NCBI GenBank assembly: GCA_964022365.1
Contig: CAXHZN010000010.1
Coordinates: forward strand, 1 to 52,574
Direction of reading: 5' to 3'
DNA from: CAJXJP01 sp964022365
GTDB taxonomy: Bacteria; Patescibacteriota; Gracilibacteria; BD1-5; UBA6164
Length of the DNA: 52,574 bases
Shown here: positions 49,209 to 52,574 of the stretch, in pieces
Layout of the letters: each line of letters begins with the position of its first letter
Numbering within the stretch: the stretch's first letter is position 1
Program-made: the position numbers and the translations under genes
The notes under the pieces: generated by a model
Database searches by the model: none
What the model was told of the DNA's origin: nothing
What the model saw: only the letters and a program-made list of their open reading frames with translations

Positions 49209-49810
49209 ACATTTCAAAAATCTTTTGATCAAAATGTAGATCCAAACTCCTGGAAAAATTTTTCCTAGAATATGAATCTGGAAATAATAAATGATTTCAT
49301 ATGAGAGCCCTTTCTCGTGAACTTGATGAACAAATAAATTCTGTAAAAAGAGAACTCGATAATCTCACAGAACTTGGTTTACTCAAACATAAAACGGAAC
49401 TGAAAAAGAAAATATTTTTTCTCAATAGTAATTTTATTTTACTCGATGAATTTATCGGAGTATTCATAAAAGTCTACAATCCAATGGAAAAAATCAAAGA
49501 ATATTTCAAAACAAAAACAGATTTAGAACTCATCATAGTCAATGAATCTGTAAAATATAAATTATTAAAACCCGGGAAAAGTATTCTCGATATTTTCTTA
49601 ATTTGAGATATTGATAAAGATAATTTTAACGAATTTCTTGGAAGTGTATTTTATGGAAGAAAAATAAAATATGCCATTATTTCAACCGAAGATTTCTACC
49701 ACAGACTCGAATTTGGTGATAAACTCATCAAAAATATCCTCACAGAACCTGGAAATATGTACTTAAGAGACAGTCTTAAAATCAAACAAAAACTCGAAAT
49801 AAATAACTAA
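49196..49810 (+). CDS. Winged-helix regulator with nucleotidyltransferase-like C-terminus
   Basis: 204 residues. N-terminal winged helix (SKCRSKLLEKFFLEYESGNN, GFHMRALSRELDEQINSVKR, ELDNLTELGLLKHKTELKKK). The C-terminal part (KTKTDLELIIVNESVKYKLL and ILDIFLIGDIDKDNFNEFLG) looks like a degraded minimal nucleotidyltransferase fold, as in CPR wHTH-NTase regulators. Overlaps the HIT gene by 13 bases, so it is translationally coupled. Target genes unknown. Confidence 0.75.
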
Positions 49811-49838
49811 AAAAACTCGCAATTGCGAGTTTTTTTTA
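49809..49838 (+). terminator. Terminator of the HIT-regulator operon
   Basis: AACTCGCAATTGCGAGTT with T-run. The stems at 51498 and 52275 share its CTCGC...GCGAG core. Confidence 0.92.
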
Positions 49839-49841
49839 GTT

Positions 49842-50522
49842 CTAATCAATTCTAATTCATTTAAATATTTTGAAACAGGGTCAGAAAACTTTTTCTCTAT
49901 CATAACAAATACTTTGATTAGTTGATGCCTTATTATTTTCGTAAAACCAATTTTTATAAAATGGTTGTGTGTAAAAAACTAGAATTAATAAGATAATTAC
50001 CGTATTTTTTAGTACATTTTTAATTCTTCATAATGGTTTCCAAATAAAAAATAATAAAATAAATAATGGGAAAAATCTTATTATAGAAATACTATTAGCT
50101 ACTATATTATTCACATGAGAAATTTCAAATATCAGATATAAATAAAAATGATAAATTAGACTTCATAAAAAAATAAATTTTATTTGTTTTTGAATATTTA
50201 TATTCAAAATACAAAGTAAAATTGGATATATAAAATATCAACCTGGAAAGAATAAATAAAATAGTGAAACTATGTTTACCCATTTTTTTTCATCTCTTTT
50301 ATTTTTCTTTGTAATATAAATTTTAATCTTATTAAAAAGAAAATATAATAAAATACTCAAACAAGGAATAAAAAGAATTGAAATTATATATAATCATCCT
50401 GTAAAACGAAACTCATTTCATCCAGTTATAATAGAATAAATTATATCATATATGAAATATGTAATATTAAACGCGTAATCAATATAAAAAATATTGCCAA
50501 ATAATTCAGTAAGAAAATACAT
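49842..50522 (-). CDS. Multi-span membrane protein, paralog 1
   Basis: 226 residues, about six membrane spans, no recognised family. Start MYFLTELFGNIFYIDYAFNI, then spans such as LYIISILFIPCLSILLYFLF and IISIIRFFPLFILLFFIW. The C-terminal part (NWFYENNKASTNQSICYDRE, then KVFGPCFKIFKGIRID) has two cysteines and is shared with the gene at 51526-52200 (ICYSRP...GPCFKIFKGIGR). TGA codes many glycines, so it is native. Function unknown, membrane-located. Confidence 0.78.
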
Positions 50523-50646
50523 ATATGTTTATTAAAAAATATTTTTTAAATTATATTGACAAAAAAAAATCAATACATTTTATTAGCTTTATAATAAATA
50601 AAGTATAAATCATTTTTTCAGTCTTCATAAGAAAAGGAAAAAAGTA

Positions 50647-51468
50647 ATGAAGAAAAGTATATTAGCTATATCTATCTTATTTTCACAAACTACATTGGCA
50701 GGAGTTCTTCCTATTTGGGAAGTTCCAAATAACTATAATGAAATTGAAACTAGTAATGGAGCAACGCTTTATATTTCAGATAATCAAGATTATCATGCAA
50801 TATATGTAGATTTATCAAAGGCAAAACTAAAATTCGATAGAATTACTGATACAGGTAACACAAACCAGTGGGGGCATAAATTATTTCAAAAATATGATCA
50901 AACTGATTTTTGGAATATGTATAATTCTAATAAAACTTTTGGATTTGTGAATGGTCAATTTTTTGATCCAACGTTATGGAAAAGTACTTCTCCAATTAGC
51001 TTCCCCGTCAAAGGGAATAATACGGTATTTCAATCAAATAACACTGAAAGTAGAAGTTTAAATACAATTTTACATTCAGGTGGAACATATGCTTATAAAA
51101 ATGGCTATGACACAAGTGATTTGAATAATGTAAGTGATGCTTTTACTGGCTGGAATTATTCAGTGAAAAAAGGTAATGATGATATAAATACAGATCAATA
51201 TACACATTTAGGCGTAATTCCTAATGGGAGTTGCAATCCAGGAATACAAACTTGTACACTCAAAGCAATAGTATTCTTGATTTCTGAGAATAAATATATG
51301 AGTACTGCTGTTAATGAACTAAATTCATCTTGGAATATTTCAAATGGATTTATTACTAGGTTAGATAGTGGTGGTTCTTCTCAGTACAAAACTCGTGATA
51401 ACAATTACTCGGAATCTAGTAATCCTAGAAATATGCCTCACATGATTGAAATCCTTGATAAGTGATTA
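50647..51468 (+). CDS. Phosphodiester glycosidase (NAGPA-like), apparently standard-code foreign gene
   Basis: 273 codons plus TGA stop; product 272-273 residues. Signal peptide MKKSILAISILFSQTTLAG. The mature enzyme has FGFVNGQFFDPTLWKS, LNTILHSGGTYAYKNG and the late RLDSGGSSQYKTRDNN plus NPRNMPHMIEILDK, as in the phosphodiester glycosidase (NAGPA, DUF2233) family, which cleaves sugar phosphodiesters such as those of cell-wall polymers. None of its 18 glycines is TGA. An AAGGA SD precedes the ATG and TTGACA stands at 50556. The family's natural end falls at TGA 51466-51468. Read as Gly it would run 56 more codons, past the terminator. All this indicates recent transfer from a standard-code bacterium. 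It lies between two native paralogs. Confidence 0.85.
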
Positions 51469-51497
51469 TCAACGTGATTTGACTCTGTGAAAATACT

Positions 51498-51528
51498 TAA
51501 AAAAACTCGCGAATGCGAGATTTTTTTA
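51498..51528. terminator. Terminator between the foreign gene and paralog 2
   Basis: CTCGC, loop GAAT, GCGAG with T-run; the stop codon of the minus-strand gene is at its edge. Confidence 0.9.
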
Positions 51529-52200
51529 TCTTCAAATTCATTTAAATATTTTAAAACATGGTCATCTATTTATCTCTTCAATCGGTCTTGAATAACAAAT
51601 TTTTTGATTTTCTGGATCAGTTCTATCATAAAATAATTGTCTATAAAATGGTTGAGTGAGTAAAATAAAAATTATTATAATAATTCATAAATATTTTAAT
51701 ATTTTTAAAAATAATTTTTGTGGATTACAAATCAGAAAAATAAGTAAAATAACTGGAAGAAAATAAAGTAAACCAATTCAATTGGTATATCCAGCTGATC
51801 GAATTACTCAATAATAAATAACAAAAAATAAACAAATAAATATTCAAATTCATACGTGTTTTTTATGTCATTGTAATTTTCTATCAGAAATTCATAATAT
51901 GATTGGATAAAATATTATTAAAATTGGAGTAATTAAAAATAGCCAAGAAAAATACTTTGAATTATTTCAAAAAGAAAAATTTTTTATTGTAAATATTTTT
52001 TTTATTCATTTTCAAATTCAAAAAAGGATCAAAAAATAACAAAATAGCATTACTGGGATAAACAATCAAAATCATATTCATAATGAAGGTTCATAACTTC
52101 AAAATATAAAACCAGTGAAAAAATCATAAACATAAATCCAAATTTCGGAAAAATTATAATTTCCAAATCAAGAAAAAATAATTGCATTAAAAAGTTCCAT
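51526..52200 (-). CDS. Multi-span membrane protein, paralog 2
   Basis: 224 residues, about six spans, paralog of the gene at 49842-50522 by layout and by the shared end (LTQPFYRQLFYDRTDPENQK then ICYSRPIEEINRGPCFKIFK). Very rich in Phe, Ile and TGA-coded Gly (GIGKGIKKIF, KKHVGIGIFICLFF). The two cysteines of ICY and GPC are conserved in both paralogs and may form a disulphide or bind a ligand. Function unknown. Confidence 0.78.
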
Positions 52201-52274
52201 ATATAAAATTAAAATAATTAATATTAAATATAATATATGTAAATAAATAAAAATACAATTCTTATTGTATAACT

Positions 52275-52303
52275 AAAAAATCTCGCAAATGCGAGATTTT
52301 TTT
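52275..52303 (-). terminator. tsaD terminator
   Basis: TCTCGC, loop AAAT, GCGAGA with A- and T-runs; third hairpin with this core. Confidence 0.88.
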
Positions 52304-52574
52304 ATACTTTTACTACTCAAATTTTTTCTTCGAATTGTTTATCTATAACTTTGTAGTAGGTTAACATTCATACCATTGCTGCATTATCCATGCAATAAAC
52401 GAGTTTTGTTGGGTATTGGAAATTGAGATTATTTTTTTGTGCGAGTTTTGCAATTTCATCTTTGAGTCTGTTATTTGCGCTCACTCCCCCGGCAAGCAAA
52501 ATAGTTTTTACTCATTTTTCTTTTGCAGCTTGTACGAGTTTAATGCAGATGGGACTTCTGCGGAGTGTATGGAA
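52302..52574 (-). CDS. tsaD: tRNA N6-threonylcarbamoyladenosine synthase TsaD (partial)
   Basis: C-terminal 90 residues only; the start lies beyond the window. Motifs: KTILLAGGVSANNRLKDEIA and LVYCMDNAAMVGMLTYYKVI, the characteristic AGGVSANxxLR and D-N-A-A-M-I blocks. TsaD with TsaB/E makes the t6A37 modification of ANN-reading tRNAs. TGA supplies the Gly in KEKGVKT and in MVGML. Its stop lies next to a CTCGC-type terminator. Confidence 0.93.

Noticed and set aside
50647..51636. Extension of the glycosidase by reading TGA as Gly
   Set aside because: The extra 56 codons run through a terminator and antisense to the neighbour, after a natural family end; kept as an open question in the findings.

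Overview
The window comes from an AT-rich bacterium that reads UGA as glycine (translation table 25). This is shown by in-frame TGA at conserved glycine positions in SSB, DnaJ, KorA, TyrS, RsmI, YebC, FtsA and most other genes. All native genes end in TAA or TAG. That code, the small divergent housekeeping proteins and the type IV pilus genes point to Absconditabacteria (SR1) or Gracilibacteria (BD1-5) of the Patescibacteria/CPR. Known members with this code live on or prey upon other bacteria. Nearly all reading frames look broken under the standard code; coordinates here join the pieces with UGA as Gly. Native genes mostly lack a Shine-Dalgarno (SD) sequence, and promoters look like TTGATT-16-TATAAT. 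Intrinsic terminators are frequent and often shared by converging genes. No tRNA, rRNA, CRISPR array or transposase was recognised. No gene-free stretch exceeds 300 bases.

Layout. 1-5326 (-): a giant surface protein with PKD domains, one membrane span and a cytoplasmic tail of 192-bp tandem repeats, cut by the window edge. 5577-11612 (+): ssb, dnaJ, a phospholipase-D-like protein, a 952-residue unknown exported protein and a small membrane protein. 11762-14743 (+): korA and korB for a 2-oxoacid:ferredoxin oxidoreductase, with a structured RNA element between them, then two small proteins. 14792-17895: rsmI with a DciA-like gene and unknown genes. Near 18 kb: a probable small RNA divergent from a shortened PriA. 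18145-24806: replication, division and translation genes (priA-like, dnaN, TPR, ftsA-like, ABC ATPase, frr, rpmG, yebC).

24947-29402: a secreted protein of possible foreign origin, a U32 peptidase, rpsU with the one strong native SD seen here, rbfA, an ftsQ-like gene, an anti-sigma-type ATPase and HU. 29568-34989 (-): a type IV pilus/type II secretion cluster with four prepilin-like genes, pilC, PilO-like, PilN-like and a VirB2-like gene. 35116-43446: TraB/GumN-like, PrsW, murA, a PP2C-like membrane sensor, rplY, a thioredoxin-fold protein with a Cys-rich tail and a FecR-like protein. 43663-48612: an acidic lipoprotein, ttcA, a cyclic-nucleotide-binding protein, a PspC/PadR envelope-stress pair with twin operators, and tyrS. 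48795-52574: a HIT protein, a winged-helix regulator, and two paralogous membrane proteins. Between these two paralogs lies a phosphodiester glycosidase gene whose features fit the standard code, including an apparently genuine TGA stop. tsaD (partial) closes the window.

The most interesting observations are: the standard-code gene in a UGA=Gly genome; the strong SD of rpsU, which suggests autogenous control by bS21 as known in Bacteroidota; two unassigned structured RNAs (13437-13532 and about 17942-18062); the paired PadR operators; a PriA without its first helicase lobe; and the near-identical tandem repeats in the surface-protein tail.
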